Source: Symsagittifera roscoffensis
Taxonomy: Eukaryota; Xenacoelomorpha; Acoela; Convolutidae
Length of the DNA: 64,000 bases
Assembly (NCBI RefSeq): GCF_963678635.1
Contig: NC_087068.1
Span: forward strand, 23,562,697 to 23,626,696
Direction: 5' to 3'
The translations under genes and the position numbers were made by a program. Below are positions 23,000 through 37,900 of the stretch, piece after piece (within the stretch, counting starts at the first letter, position 1; every line of letters starts with the position of its first letter). Under the pieces are notes generated by a model. The model ran no database searches. It saw only the letters and a list, made by a program, of their open reading frames with translations, and was not told the origin of the DNA.

Positions 23000-25900
23000 C
23001 TGGAGAAAAGCAATGCCCGTAAAACAAAATTTCTCTAATAGAAAATTTGCGCGTACACTATTTTTTTCACCTCTTCACATTTTATTGCTGTCATTCCATT
23101 TTCTGCGCATGTCATTTTTTCATGTTCAAAAAACAATAAACTTATAAACTGAACCAAGAAAAATTTCTGAACAAATAATTGGAAAGAAAAATTCTATTAA
23201 CAACAAAGTCATGCAAAAAGTACACCAAATGTTCTAATAACGCTATAACATTCAAGAATAATGGGATGCAAAAAGTGAAATAAAAATCAGCATCCATGAA
23301 GTGAACAATTAATTCAATCAAAACAGATTTATTACTAACATACAAAAAATACAGACAAAATTTTACAATACCTCCTGAACACACTTGTTAGGTGAAAATT
23401 TTGTAATAGTCTATGATCATATATACGTTTCACCAGTCACTTGAATTGTTGCATACCTTCACTCAGGCACACTAACTCTTCAACTGATACAAATGCCATA
23501 TCAAATTTTGAGTTTTTCAGAAAAAAAAGTTGCAAGCAAAATTGATACCCATTCTTGTATATTTTGGGATTCAACATGCATCAAAAAATACAAATCAACC
23601 ATGACGAAAATTTATGCCACAAAACAGTAACCAAAAAATTTTCAAGACTGTCTCTACTGCACGGCCGTGCTACTTTGCTGCACTTCGCAAACACAAGCGA
23701 AAAACCGACAAAAAGTAGCTCTTACAAGTGAAACACTAAACCAGGCTATGAAGAAACACGAAACAAAACACGCTACCTAAATAGGTGTCTTTTTATTTCG
23801 TTCAATTGCACCGAGACGAAGCTGCAATTTGCAAACAGAAGCAAGAAAATGGCAAAATAGCTCTAAGGAGCAAAATCAAAGTGAAATATGGAAAAAAGTT
23901 GAAAAACAAGCCAAGAAAAATAACACTTTCGCTGTGCCAGAAACTGAAAATTGGTAGTCACGCATCTGCGCCACAATTGACTGAAAATTACTAACACTAG
24001 CTACCAATAAGCAGCTACAATTCCTATTAAATTGCCAATAATAAGCATGAAGACTGCCACCAAACAAAACATAGCCAACTGACATTTGGAAAAGATTAAT
24101 GAACGCAGGGAAACAGAAACCTTTCGAATTTTATGTTTAATGCTTTTTGGATAAAATTAACCCAATTTGAGAAAACCGGATCGATAAGTTTTTCTTTTGC
24201 TGGAAAATCTGATAACAAAATTCCATTTTCGAAACTAAAATTCGATCATGTTGTTCGTGACTTTGACACTTTTGCTGTTCGATAGTGGATAGTGGCTTCC
24301 TTTTAACAAAGGAAATGGGGTGAACTTAGAAAGAAATAACAAGCGGAGAGTGGCTTCCTTTTAACAAAGGAAATGGAGTGAACGTGAAAAAAAATCACAA
24401 GTCAAACCGCACAAGTTCAAAATTGAGCGTGATGAACTTATGAGCCTTTTACCTGAAGAAACAAAAACAAATTACCAAGACCTATATACAAATCTTCACT
24501 TTGTTCAAAACTCTTGAAAATTAATCTATTTCTATGTTCCGGATTTGAAGCTTCGACATGTAGCTTAGGAGTTTCACGCCCACGCAACTATGAACCGCAT
24601 GTGTAAAAAAAGTCTACTTGCCAAAATAGAAAATTCAGTATAAACAAATGTTAAGACAAAGTGTCTTTGTACTTTATTATTTAACACAGAGGCGAAGTTG
24701 CACATCGCATTCAAGCAAAAATATGACCGATAACGCTACTGGGAAACACTGAATGAGTAAAACTTTGAGTCTACAAAATTTCTTCAGTGACGCACGCCAA
24801 TTATGAACCTACATAATTGCTAAGTGACACAAGCCAATTATGACGCATTAGCAGTACCAGTCAATTTCAAAAAAAAAATTACCAACTATCATTGCTTATA
24901 TTAGAGCAGACGCATTTTAAGTAGTATGCGAAAAAGTTCATTGAAAACATTTAAGCATATTTTGATTAAAAAACTGCCCAGGTTCGAACACTCTTATTTT
25001 ATGAGGGTCTCCTTCCCTACCTCTAAGCAACAGATCCACGATACCTTGAAGGTAAAGTGCTATTGTAATATAATAGTATGTGTTAATATCATTAGAATTA
25101 GCTGTACTTAATAGCTGGTTATTCATTAAAATGAACACTAATATTTGCGACTTAGGTTGGAAAAAAGATAGTTCATACAATCACACAAGCTTTGCTTGTG
25201 TAAACATAACCAACAGAGACTTGGAAAAAAGCCAATAAACGCAAGTAAACTGAAAAAATCGAATTCGAATTTCAAAGAAAAAAATAGACGATTGACAGTT
25301 TTTTTTGAAAAGAAACCCAATTTGAGAAAACTGAATCGTTAGGTAAAGTTTTTATTTCGCTGCAAAATTCGATAAGTAAATTCCACTTTCGAAACTAGAA
25401 GTGGATCACGTTTTTCGCAACCTTTACACTTCTTCTGTTCGATTGTGGAGTTTGCCTTCCTTTTACACAGAAGCGAAGCTGTGCTTCGCAAACACTAACG
25501 AGAATACAGCAAAAAGCAGCTCTATAAAGTGCAATAAGAAAAATAGCCAACTGACTGTTGGAAAAAAGTAATGAACGTAAGGAAACTGAAAAAAAACTTG
25601 TTTTTTCAAAAAACTTCAGTTTTTGAATTTCGAAAAAAAATAGATGGCCTTAAAGCTCTTTGAATTTGGAAAACAATTTATGATGGACACTTTTTTTGTT
25701 AAAATTGACGCAATTTGAGAGAACTAGATCAATAGTTAAAACTTTTATTTCGCTGGGAAATCTGATATTTAATTTCCATTTTCGAAATTAGAAGTCGATC
25801 ACGTTTTTCGTGACCTTTACAATTTTGCCATTCGATAGTAGTTTGCCATCTTTTTAACAAAAAAATGCACTGAACAAAGAAACCACAAGTCAAACCGCAA

Positions 25901-28900
25901 AAAATCAAAATTGAGCTTGAACAAACTTTTAGACTTTTTCATTTAAAAAGTAGAAATAAGCCTCAAATTAGTAAAAATTCGGCTACGTCTCGGATTCGAT
26001 CAGCCACCAGAGATTTTGAGTTTCACGCACTAACCACACAGCCACGGAAGCTTAATAAATCACAAACACTAGCGATAAGTAAAGCAGATAACAGATGCTA
26101 TGAAATTTCCAATGCTACAGATCGTGATTATAGCAAAAAGGCCATCAAATAGGTGAAGAATTGTAATGAACACTTTTATTTTCGAGTAAGGTTAAAAAAA
26201 AGAGGAGGTTCGTACAAATACACTTCGCTCGCAAGCTCGCTAATGTAAACAAAGAAAATGAACTGAACTTGAAATGAAATCAAACGTCAAACCGCAAAAA
26301 AGTTTTTTCGAGTCAGTACAAATTATAAAAAGACTTTCCCTGAAAATAAAAATAAAACAACCAAAAAATCATTGAGACCTATACAAGAGTCTTAACTACG
26401 TTAATCGATTTTTAATAATATCACGTTTCAATTATGACATAAATCGAATACCATTTAGTCAAAGACTAGAGTAAGTTGGAAGGTAAAAAACAGCCACGAA
26501 TAAATATTTCAGGTTACTCGCCATTTCAATTTACAAACGGCAATTTCAGCTGTGAGCAAACACAAACGCATCCGTGTGAAAAAGAATAGACAAACAAGCC
26601 AGTCATCATAATCAATGAAAAGAAAACGAAGTCACATAATCGCGATTCGCAACACAATACGAAACTGATGAGGGATGCATTACATAACTGTGGTTAAGGA
26701 TACACACCTGGTTAATCACGAGGAGAACGCCCTGATGAAAAATTAATTGCTAACTACATTGGGCATTAAAAGCACAAAAAAGTTTCTTCCCTTTGCTTGA
26801 CCGACACTACCGAACTTTAATTTACTATTTTCTAAAACGTCTCATGAAAATATTGAGATGGAGAAGATGTTAAAGAGCTCAAATAACACTTTCAAAATTT
26901 GACTCGTGAGAAGTTTTTATTTTAAAATTCTTAGTTTCGTTTACTCTTCGTCTAATGACACAACTACCTATATTGGTTAATCATTCTTAAACCTGTCTTG
27001 TGTGTAACGCTTTCTGCTTGACACTTACTTGTCAAAGTAGTCTTTGGTTAGGAACTCAGTGGCGAACTTGAACTTGCTCTGATTTGTCTCATTGGAGGTT
27101 GGATCTCCCTCCTCGTCTTGCTCATCTTCCATTCCTTCACGCACTCGTCTGTTGTCCACTTTCTCAACCAGTGCGTTTCTCTCGTCCATGAGGGATCTGA
27201 AAAGAAGGATCCAAATGAACACTACTTGGTGCACTAACACCTCCTTGAATGGAGAAAATCTTAACAACTTTTTTTTCTGAGACGAACCCTATATTTTAAA
27301 TAACATTCTCGACTTACTCAACATGAGCAGTATTTTTCCTTCCTTATGTGCCAAAAACTTGAACCTAGCATTTATAAACTTATTGCTTTTGTCAGCAGTA
27401 GAGATCCAATGGATCAACTGGGCGTTTTTAAACAACAAGACATGTGATTGAGGCTGAAAGAGAAATATGCGACCTGAACAGCTCTACCAGTCGTCTCTCC
27501 TCTTCTTCCTTCTCCTCTGTGCCCTCCACTTCTTTGTTCATCTGCAGCAGTCTCAACTGGTGCTTCACCTGGTCCGCCTTCTCCTGTAGGTCCAGATCCT
27601 CTTCCCTGCATACACAAAAAAGCCGGGTATAGCCGGTTGTTGACCGATTAAAAATTACAATTCAATTAAAATTTTAGGAGCCGTCAACACTTCACTAAAA
27701 ATTTAGGAGCCGTCAACACTTTTCAACTACCCTGAAAATTGTTGACATCAAGAACTGCTGAGGCTATCATAATTTCAATATAAGCTTTCGCTTTTTCAGG
27801 TTGTAAGCCTCTAGATATATACACGTTAAATAATGATTCCTTTGTAGTCATCCCGAGCTAATTGTGGCAATCTATTGGTCCACCTACATGATATCGATGT
27901 CGTCGAACTCCAGCATGAGGTCGCTTTTCTCATTGGTGAGTGTGATCATTTCCATACTGCCTGCTATGATATCCTCTTCAGTGACTCCATCTATAAAACA
28001 AGATTAATTTTTTCGAAGAACACAAAAATTTGAGAAAACGAACGTTGCTTTTCAAATTGATTTATTTGGACCAACATTTTTCATCTTCTCTTATGAATAA
28101 CTGTTGAGCGAGGACCTAATCTTCAAGAAGCCCTAATCTTGTCGGCAATTTTGAATTAGTCGCTCAACCAAAAAGTCAGCAGTAAAAAAATTTTCGTCTA
28201 TATCACAGATCAAGACAACGTCAAAAATTCATCCCAATCCAATGAAATATTAGAGTCAGTCATTTCTATTCGTCATAACCTAAATTAGTGACTTTTGATT
28301 TTTGGACAAATTTTATTTCAAAAATATTATCTTCAAATTTTACGAATTTGAAAGTCGCATTTTTAAATTTAGAACTTGGCCTGAAGCTAGTTCACTTTCC
28401 TGTTCAAATCTTATTCATTGCCACAATACTAGCAACTAATCATATACGGTGTCCTTGTTAGAGGCACAGTTATCCAATACCAGGCAGCTTACACAAAAGA
28501 ACAATCTCTTTTTAGATTAGTTCCTTCTCGTCTTATCATGGACAGGTTGTGAAAATGAGAGGAGAACCATTTTTAATTTCCATTTATAATTTCATTTTCC
28601 CAAAACACTAATTTCATTTCTTTCCATTTTCAAGCAAAATACGAACTAAATAGCATAAAACAGGGGGGAAAGCCAGTTGGCATTTTAAAATTGCAATGAA
28701 GTGAGTTGATATTATTGTGTAATGGAAGGTAAATTATAAATAAGTTGAGACGAAACTTTGATTAGTTTTATGTAAAAATCGATGTTATTGATTAGTATTT
28801 TCGCATTTTGATGAGTTTTGCCAATAGACTAAATGCGCCATAATGCATTTTGGACTTTCTTGTGCATTAACTAAGTACAGATTATCCCTACTGTAAAAGC

Positions 28901-31900
28901 GGATTAAAGTTTTACACAAATTTCAAAACAAAATCGAAATTTCCATCCTTTTGTGCTGCTAGTTCTTTTATTCCCTGCCCCATTTTTTCCTCCTAGAAAT
29001 TCCTTCACTGTTTCCACTTAAAACTTCTCTTTGCATCTTCAAAATACTTCAATCAGTTCACTTTGATCCCAGGGGACACTAATAGTTTAAACGAATCTTT
29101 CCATATTTTTGGAAACTAAAAATATCCTTCAAAAAGTGGCGAAAGCCACAATAATTCTGGTCTGATCTAAAAAAAATTAGGAAATAGTCTTCCAGTCTTA
29201 AGAAAAAATACGAAACGACTTGAGATTTAAAAAAAGTCAGAAAAATTCCAAAAAAGCAACTAACAACCGACGGAAATGGATATTGTAGCATTTTTCTGCA
29301 ATGCACAGCGGTCGAAATGTTTTCAATGTCATCGTTTTCCTGTCAAATGCGCACCAGAAAAACAGGAACAGTCCAGTTTCGGAGAACTAATCGCTAACAG
29401 GGAGTACTATCAGTGAGATTTTAATCTTACATCAAAAACCAACACACCTTCATTTCTACTAATAGCCAATGACGCGGGCTATTATCATGTGCGAAAGACT
29501 GATTGCACGAAAGTTCTCAGACGATCATCGCTCTTTAAATTGTCCAAAAAAATTTCATCGCTTATTTTTTTTCGATATTTCAATACAGTGCATGTACTAA
29601 ACTTTGATTGATTGACAAAATTTTTGCGCATTCGGACCTTCCTGTATGAGGTATTCCAACGCTCACGACGCTTTAAGCACAAAAAGATAAAGGAACGATA
29701 TTGATATAATGACCTTGTGTGATTTGAGTTCTCAGTTTGTTGAGGAGAGTGTCGATTTCCTCGAGTCTGTTCTCCAGCAGCAGTCGCTTCTTCCCAATCA
29801 TGGTGCGCCAGTTGCGTCTCAGACTCTCACACATGGCCTCCTCACTCTCATAATAATCACTCTTACTGTTGCTTTGCTCTTCTCTTTTCTCATCAACTCC
29901 TTCTGCTAAATTACCAGATAGGGTTAAACATAGCCAACAATTGGAAAACAGTCAATGAACGCAAGTAATCAGAAAAGTGACTTTGAAAAAAATCTCAATT
30001 TCCGAATTTCAAAGAAAAAATAGATGCCCTTAAAGCTCTTTGAGAAAACTGGGTCAATATGTATAGTTTTTACTTCGCTGGGAAATCTGAAATTTAAATT
30101 CCACTTTCGAAACTAGAAGTCGATCACTTTTACACTTTTGCTGTTCGATAGTTGAGTTTGCCTTCCTTTTAGTAAAATTAAATAATTGAATAAAAAAATC
30201 AGATGTCAAACCGTAAAAAATTTAATTTAAACCTGAAAAAAAACTTAAAAAAATTATCGCGACCTATATAAGAGTCTGAACTACGTTTATCGACTCTGAA
30301 TAAATCTAAGGATGGCTACGACGTAAATTATTACATCATGCCAGTGGAACTTTTGTCACGTTAAGAATAGGTGTTACATACGACGTGTCTTAAGTTGATC
30401 CAATTTGCATACAACCGCTACAAGTTTTGATAATAATATAAAATTTTTCATAAAAAAATTAAATAAATAGAAAAAAAGTAGTACATAATGCAGTTAGTCA
30501 AAATGTAGCAAAATGTACAGCTTGTGCATTTTTGTCAGCATTTTCAATTTACCCTGTGAAGGGGCCGATGAAGTTACGTCGTTACTATTGCTTCCATTGT
30601 GCTCATTCGTGACCTCTGGTTCATCTAATGGTATAAATATTGGATCTTTTGAAAGAGATCCGTTTCTGGGTGCAGCTTTGGGTGAGTTGGTAGCACTGTT
30701 ACTCGTAGCTTGTGATGAGGCCGTTTGAGTCTCATCAAGTTTCGCTTTGATCTTGGCTCCTGAACATTTTAAGGAAAATTTGATTTTTACGTATTCTGTT
30801 TAAGCCACATATATTCCATGATATAAAAAAAATAATCCTTTCCCCATAATTTTTCCGGAAGTCAAAAAATTTGACAGGTCAATTTCACTCTGCAATCAAT
30901 TTACTTAAGCAAAGGAAACGTTTTTATCAATTAAATGAATTTGATTAAAAAACCAGTGCCAAAACTGTAGATCCTTAAAAGTATGGGCAATGATATATAA
31001 CTAGAAAAGAGATAAAATGACAGAAAACTTGGGATAAAAATGAAGATATTCAAAGAAGATATGGTGCATCTGATAAGTGACATAGTTGGAAAGGAAAAAA
31101 TAGTTTCTCAAATGACTGACAGAATCGGAAGGACACCGAGTTCAGAATTGCCACGACAAGAGAGAATATGAAGAATGTATGTAAACATTTGAGGTTAAAA
31201 TGGGTCAAATAATGAGACGAAAAGAGACACAAGGACTCACCCCAATTCATCATCAGAGATTTCGCTATTAAAAGTAGAAAACTTTATTACAAAATTAAGA
31301 ACAGAAGTGAACAGAATCGATAGTAACTTCATTAAATTTTGAGAAGGAGCGCGTTCTGAGAAGTGGATCATTAGATTTCTCAACTAAATCTTAATCAATC
31401 TGTTGCACTTTTCCAAACCGTTGACCTATGTTATTAAGTTTGTTTTATCACACTCATGTTTTTCTCAAAAATGAAAACTGACCTGATTCGAGTTTATTTG
31501 TGGCGAGTGACCCTTTCGTTTCTGATTCAGTTACGGACTGTGTCTGGTTTATCTACAACAAAAGTGAGAAATTTAACTGAGCCACGAGAGGCCAATGGTT
31601 CGAGGCCCACCATTTTTATTAGCCCCCGGTCCAGCTCCCACCATTCAACCTTGAGCTTTTTTCCGTGGGGGAGAGAGATGTCATCCATTTTGCCGCAGCC
31701 GGTCCCCCTCCAAACGTGACTGAAGCGGATTTCAAACCTACGACCTTTATATTAAAGGCCGCGCGTCTCACCCACGTAGCCAGGGCTGCTAATGAGGCCT
31801 AACATGGTCGCTGCTTCTTTTACCGATGCTCCTCAAGAAGAGGAGAAAATTTAACCAGCCAAAAAAGTTTGGAAGTTATGAGAGAGACAACAGCAGCTCG

Positions 31901-34900
31901 CCCTTCAGAGCTGAACATCTCCTGTGTTTCTTTCCCTATATAGAAGTAAATGCGATATTTGATGAAATCAGTATTCTAATGTTGATACTCCACTATTATA
32001 ACAATCCTAATCGTTTTCGAAAAGTATTCAGAGAATACAGCGGAATTTTTCACTCACTATAGTTGAGGCTCTTGAGCTTCTTTTATCGTCTAACTTCAAA
32101 GACGAATCTCCAAGTCCACTGCCATTTAACACCATCGGGATATTCTTTTCTTCCATTTCCACCGCATTCGATACAGTAGCAACATCTTCATCAGCAGTTG
32201 AAGACGCAACAACAGCACTTGTAGCACCTAAAAAAATGGATCAACTCGAACAAATTAATCTGTGAATGTATGTGAAGCAATGAACAAGTTTTTAAAAAAT
32301 ACAAAAGCACCAAGGCAGGGGTGGATTTAGGATTTTCTCGTGCGGGAGGGGGGCAGATTTTCAATTTTTTTCGAAAATTTTGCCGACGTTTTAAGGTCGC
32401 CAAAATGGTTTCCCGAGCACTCCCAGAACACTATTATGTTCCTATTTTCATTTAGCGCGCGCTCCCCTTCAAAAAAATTCGTCTATTTTTGCACCAAAGG
32501 CGCATTTAGAAAAACTTTTGGGTTGGTCGGCCTAAAAAGGATGGATGTCATCGTAAAATAATACCATTTGGTTGGTGAGGTGTTCGAATATGAACATCCC
32601 CCCCCCTATATCCTCTCCTGCCACAAGGACATCAAGCGAGCGTTCCTTGTTTTTAAATGACGCACCTCTAAGTTGCCGTGTTACGAACTTTTTGACACTT
32701 TCCGTTCAAAATTTAAAAAAACAGGGAATTTCACTCAATTTATAATATATGAAAGGAAACTATTACTCAGTTGAGAAAAGATGTGAATTGATGTGGATTA
32801 AAAAACGTGGGAACCTGAAATAGTGTCCATAAAATTTTTTTGCAGAATAATTCCCGCTATGGTACCTAGTAAGAATATCTACCCCCATTAGACTTACTTA
32901 GCGGTAAAGCATGTTAGTCACCCAGCAAAGATTCCCCTATTTGTAATAGAGGCGGATTAGTTAGAGAGATCCAATGATTACTACTAACCATGACCCTTCT
33001 TGTCCTTCGAGGGCAGAACCCTCCTCGGTCCCTTCGAGTTAGTCCTAATCGAAGTCCTCTCCTTGATCTTCCTCTTAATATCCTCTGTCCTCTCTAGATC
33101 TTTGATCTCGAACTGTTCCGTGGCTGCTCCAAAGTCGGGCAGTGGGGGGATGGGTTGTGTGGCGTAATGAAGGTGGATCTGCTTCGCGATTTGAAATGGG
33201 TGTTCTGAGGTTAGACCTCGTGTCGGAATTGAGACAATGTCGCATGTTGATAAAGCCTGTAAAGTAAGCACTGTTAAAGTTCCTGAGATGCACTTAGATC
33301 ATAAGATTTCCAAAAAATACCAATGCTTATAGTAGTTGAATTTAGCCATTTCAGCTGAATGTTCGAAAACTCTAATGAGTGAAAACTGCTTGACAGCGGT
33401 TTTTTCCAAGTATTACATCTCTATATTGTTAAAAATGGAAACATTTTTGATGATTAGATGTCAATTTGACTGAATAAGATAAGAAACATTATTTAACATT
33501 ATTTGGTCAAATATTAAAAATTGAATAAACTATAAAATAATTGGAAGTTTCCGATTTTTCAGAATTCTAACGGCTTTTTACTTCAGTTGTGCGTAACAGA
33601 GAAAGTACAGGTTGCAAAGCACCATTTAGATTCCTGGTGACGGTTGCGTTGCGTGTATTATCGGAGGTAGAATTTTAGAACAAGCAAGTAATCTGTTCTT
33701 ATCCGCGGCTAAGAAGTTTGCCAAAAGGGTATTTCGGAGATGATCACGATTAATACTTTAAGGTGATAAGCGAAACATTATTACACACAAACAACTCCCA
33801 GTACACGATGTCAAAAAAGGTTTTCCAATTTTAACGACAACAATGACAAGCATTAAATCCTTTCAGAATACCAGGTAAAAGATACCGATTTTATTAAGTA
33901 ACCAAAATTAGGCAAAGTTAGCTTCAAAATATTTTTTCTTTCAGTAACGCGATGCGCTTCCGAGTTTTCGCACGATTGCTTGAGTGTTCACGTGATTTTC
34001 GATTGCGGTAAAGAAAAGTAGGATTTTCAGGGAGGGATTGTTCTTGGCTTCATTTCGGAAATCCTCTTTCCGAACTAATACCCATCTTAGGGGAGATAAG
34101 AAAAAAGACGGCAGAAACTCACATCTCGACTTTACACTACAGTTCAGTCAGTTGTGATTTTTGTTCTCTCGTGCTTCAATGAAGAGAGAAGAAGGAAGCA
34201 TTATGAGCCCAGGCTGGCGTAAGTTGCAAAGTATTATAACTAATACCTGTCCTGGAGTCTATGAATTGGTGCTAGTTAAACCATTAAGCCCTTAATGATC
34301 TTTTCATTTGGTCAAATCGGATTGGAAAGACTTCAAATCTTCATTCACTTCCTTTCTTTAAACCCTCTCACTACTCGGAGCTCCTTAACTGTCACAACTA
34401 CTTTATCTTACCATTCCAAACACTTACTTTTACATCACTTTTAAGTTTACGATCACGAAACTCTCATTTTTAATACTTGTAACATTTTTCAACTTTTTGT
34501 TCATCTTTGATCCCATTTAAGGAATGATCAATCAGGATAGTCGCATTTCAATGGTCCAAAAATGTACATTGATTATTTCTGCATCAACAAAGGAGGGATT
34601 ATAACGTTGTTCAACTCTGGTTAGTACAAAACTAGCTCTCTTCTCATTTTTTCTCGGGGCAGGTGAACAGAAGTATGCCCTTCGAAATCCCCACCAGGTG
34701 CGGGTCGGATCAACGAAAAAGGAAAAAGAACCAGCAGTCGCAGAGGCAACCATCTGTCATTTCATTCAAGACATACAGTCACGTAGGTTGAACAACAGCT
34801 CTATGATATGATTGTCCAATATTGAGTGGTTATTGAAAAAGGGGGGCGAGTGATTTTTGGTGGGTCGTTGCGGACCTGAAGTTTCCCCAAATCCCGACAA

Positions 34901-37900
34901 ATCGCATAATCCTATTGTTAGCGCAATATTGCTGCAGCAAAGAGCAGACTGTTTGAATGAAAGGGGACTTTATTAAAATTCTTTGTAACTAAAAAGCCAT
35001 ACACAATTCAAAACAAAAAAGACAAGACAAAAGAGGGAATTATTTTTGCGAGTGTACCTGAATATGAAAGAACTTGCTTTTTTAACTATCACTTGGAATG
35101 GAAATGTCCAATTTTTGCAAAAAGAAATCTTACGCTCGCCAATTTAATTATACCTATCGAAAACTGACTATTATCATACAATGGAAGTTAACACTATGCA
35201 GACGTTTCGAAATTAGTTACTAATAAAAATGTAAAATTCTCTGTAATTCCGATCGGAAAAGATTCTTCAAATTCCTTTCATTGAATACAAATAGTCGCAG
35301 ATATTTTCCAAATCAATGAGGTCTAAGTGCAAACTCAAAAGGATTTCTCGGAGAAATGGACAAGATAGTCAACAAAAACATTAATGACCTCAAGTCAACC
35401 GAAAAACAAAATTCCACAAAAATTAGTTGTTCTTTTTCGGATTTTTTGGATTCATTTAAACTTGGCCTACTATTGGTTGGAATTGAGATTTTTTGTGAAG
35501 TCAATTTACTAAAGAAAATGAAAGCCACGTGGTTATTGGGTACTTTTTAAGTGAGAGGTTTCTCCTCAGTGGCAGCAAAATTTTACTTGAAAAACTTTCG
35601 TTTTGATGATTTGACTTTAGCAGCCCACTTCCCCGTTTTTCATGTGAAACAAAGCACGATCGATCATACATCTTCATCAATTTCGCACATGTTTTTGATA
35701 ATTTCAGACACAATTTAAGAAACTCGGATCAGTAAGCACATTTGTTCCGCTAAATTTCACGAAGTCAAGTGAGTGAAAGACTTATGACTTAGGGTAATTC
35801 TTTGCCTAATTTTGACTACTTAAAAGGATGCTCGTAGGCGTTCAAATGTGGCCTCGTATTGAAAAAAAAATCAACAAAAATCTTAATGAGAAAAATCGGT
35901 CGGTATTTTTCTGATATTTTCCGAAAAACTAAAACTGCCAAAAATTTATGTTTGTTTCTCTTGTCCATTTTCTACAAAAATTGTACTCCAAATTGGTTAT
36001 TATACCATTAATGTCGAATATTCCGAAGCTCTGAAAAAACAACGTTAATTTGTAAAAAAAACGCTAAATTGTATCTTCAAGACAAGGTTGGAAGCATTAT
36101 GTACTACATGCACAGTAACCGGTTATCCTTGTTTTTCTGACCACTGAAAATGTGGAGGAACTTTGTATTCGGATTGGTTTCATTTTTTTTTGCTTTCTAC
36201 GCAAAATCAGGTAGCACAAAAACATCGGAATGGGCCGAGTGATATATGGTATTAAAGCCGTTGCAGTCGTGATTTGAAAAGACATTGAAAAAAACTTCCA
36301 GAAACTTTTCCCATTGTCGAGAAAAGCTGGTCCGAGATTTTTGAGATTCAGTCTTAATTAGAGCGAGTAACGCTCGTTATATGGAAACTTACAGTTTGAC
36401 TTTTGATGCAAAACTTGATTTAGCTATATAGAACAATAGTTTTAAATGTTATACTTAGCGCTTGTTAGGCAAAAAAAGTATTTTGAAACAAAATTTAAAA
36501 TATTGTACGAAAACTTTGAAAATTTGAAATTTGTTATGAATATTTTCCAATATTTTGTTTTTTATTTTATTTTTGAAGACAAATGTTGTTAACCATGCCT
36601 AACTTACTAAGTTTCTACGTGGTCGTGAACTTCTCGGAACATACCACCCACTAAACATGACACTTATTTGAAAAGTAAAAAAAATATATTTTTTTCATGA
36701 ACATAGTCGTAACATTCTGTGCTACTTGCACATCAACTTGCTGTCTTTGTTTTTTTCTATGCAAAATCAAGTACAACAAATAATTCTAATTCTTAGAATT
36801 CGTCGAGTGAAATATCATATTAGAGCCTTTCAGTCGTGATTCGAGCGGCATTAAAAATTTTGAAAAAGTAGGCCAGTATCGAGAAAAACAGGTTTGAGAT
36901 TTTTGATTTTTAGTTCAAATTCAAGCTAACAAAGTAAGTAAACAAAATTCGTTTTAGTAGCATTTGGCTCAGCTTAGCTAAAAGTTCCGACTATTTGAAT
37001 AATGTGGAGGAACTTTGTATTCTGGTGTTTTAGTTTTTTTCTTTTTTTTTGTTTTCCACGCTAAATTAAATCAGGTACCACAAATAATAATCGAAATGGG
37101 TCGAGTTGTATATTATATTAACGTCTTTTCAGTCATCAATCGAACAACATTAAGAAATTTTATCAGTGTCGAGAAAAAAACTTTTTGAAATTATTGATTT
37201 TTAAGTCTAATTTCGATCGAGTAAAGCGATCGAGTAACGTTCGTTATACAAAAATTTTGGCCATTTAGGCTAAAGAAAACATGATTTCACTAAAAAGAAA
37301 CCCAGTTTCGAAAGCTTTATTAAGAGTTTTTTGGTCATAATAATTTTCATAATTTTTAGTGCAAAAATTTAGAAAACAATTTAGAATATATTTTTTTCAT
37401 GTTTCAAGTTATAGTTTTTTTTATTCAGACCATTTCAACAAACCACTCAGAAAAACGACACTAATTTGGGAAACCAGTTTTTTTTGAACTTTTTAAAAAC
37501 TATGGTCGAATCATTGTGCATTGTTACAATTAAAGAAATAAAAATTACTTTACTTTGGTTTTCGATTTATATTCTTTTTTGATATATAAGAGATATGACC
37601 CATTTATAAAAAAAATTAAGCTAACCCCATTTGAGCAAACTAAACTGAAGATAATTTTTGAATTCCATTAGGGATGATACACTACTAACTACTTTTTACA
37701 TGTGCGAGAGCAAGTGTCTTGTAACCGGGAACAAGACTTTTTTTTTCCTGAAAACAACTTTTCTTACAAAATTAAAAGAAATTGATGTTACCTTATTATC
37801 CATTATCCACCCTTGGCACCTTCCAGGCCCCATTCTATTTTTACTGGAGGTAATGCAGATGTCTTTGCGCTCTATAGTTTGGGGTTCGGTGTTTTTTCAG

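Noticed and set aside
27092-27632. Ser-rich plus-strand frames
   Set aside because: Antisense to EHBP1 bMERB exons, where the minus strand gives the family motifs.
31710-31795. A true tRNA gene
   Set aside because: A and B boxes are present, but there is no paired acceptor stem and a SINE body is attached; same for the other tRNA-like blocks.
36090-37270. CRISPR-like array or regularly spaced repeats
   Set aside because: Units are long, diverged and unevenly spaced, and the genome is animal; no CRISPR array was seen anywhere in the window.
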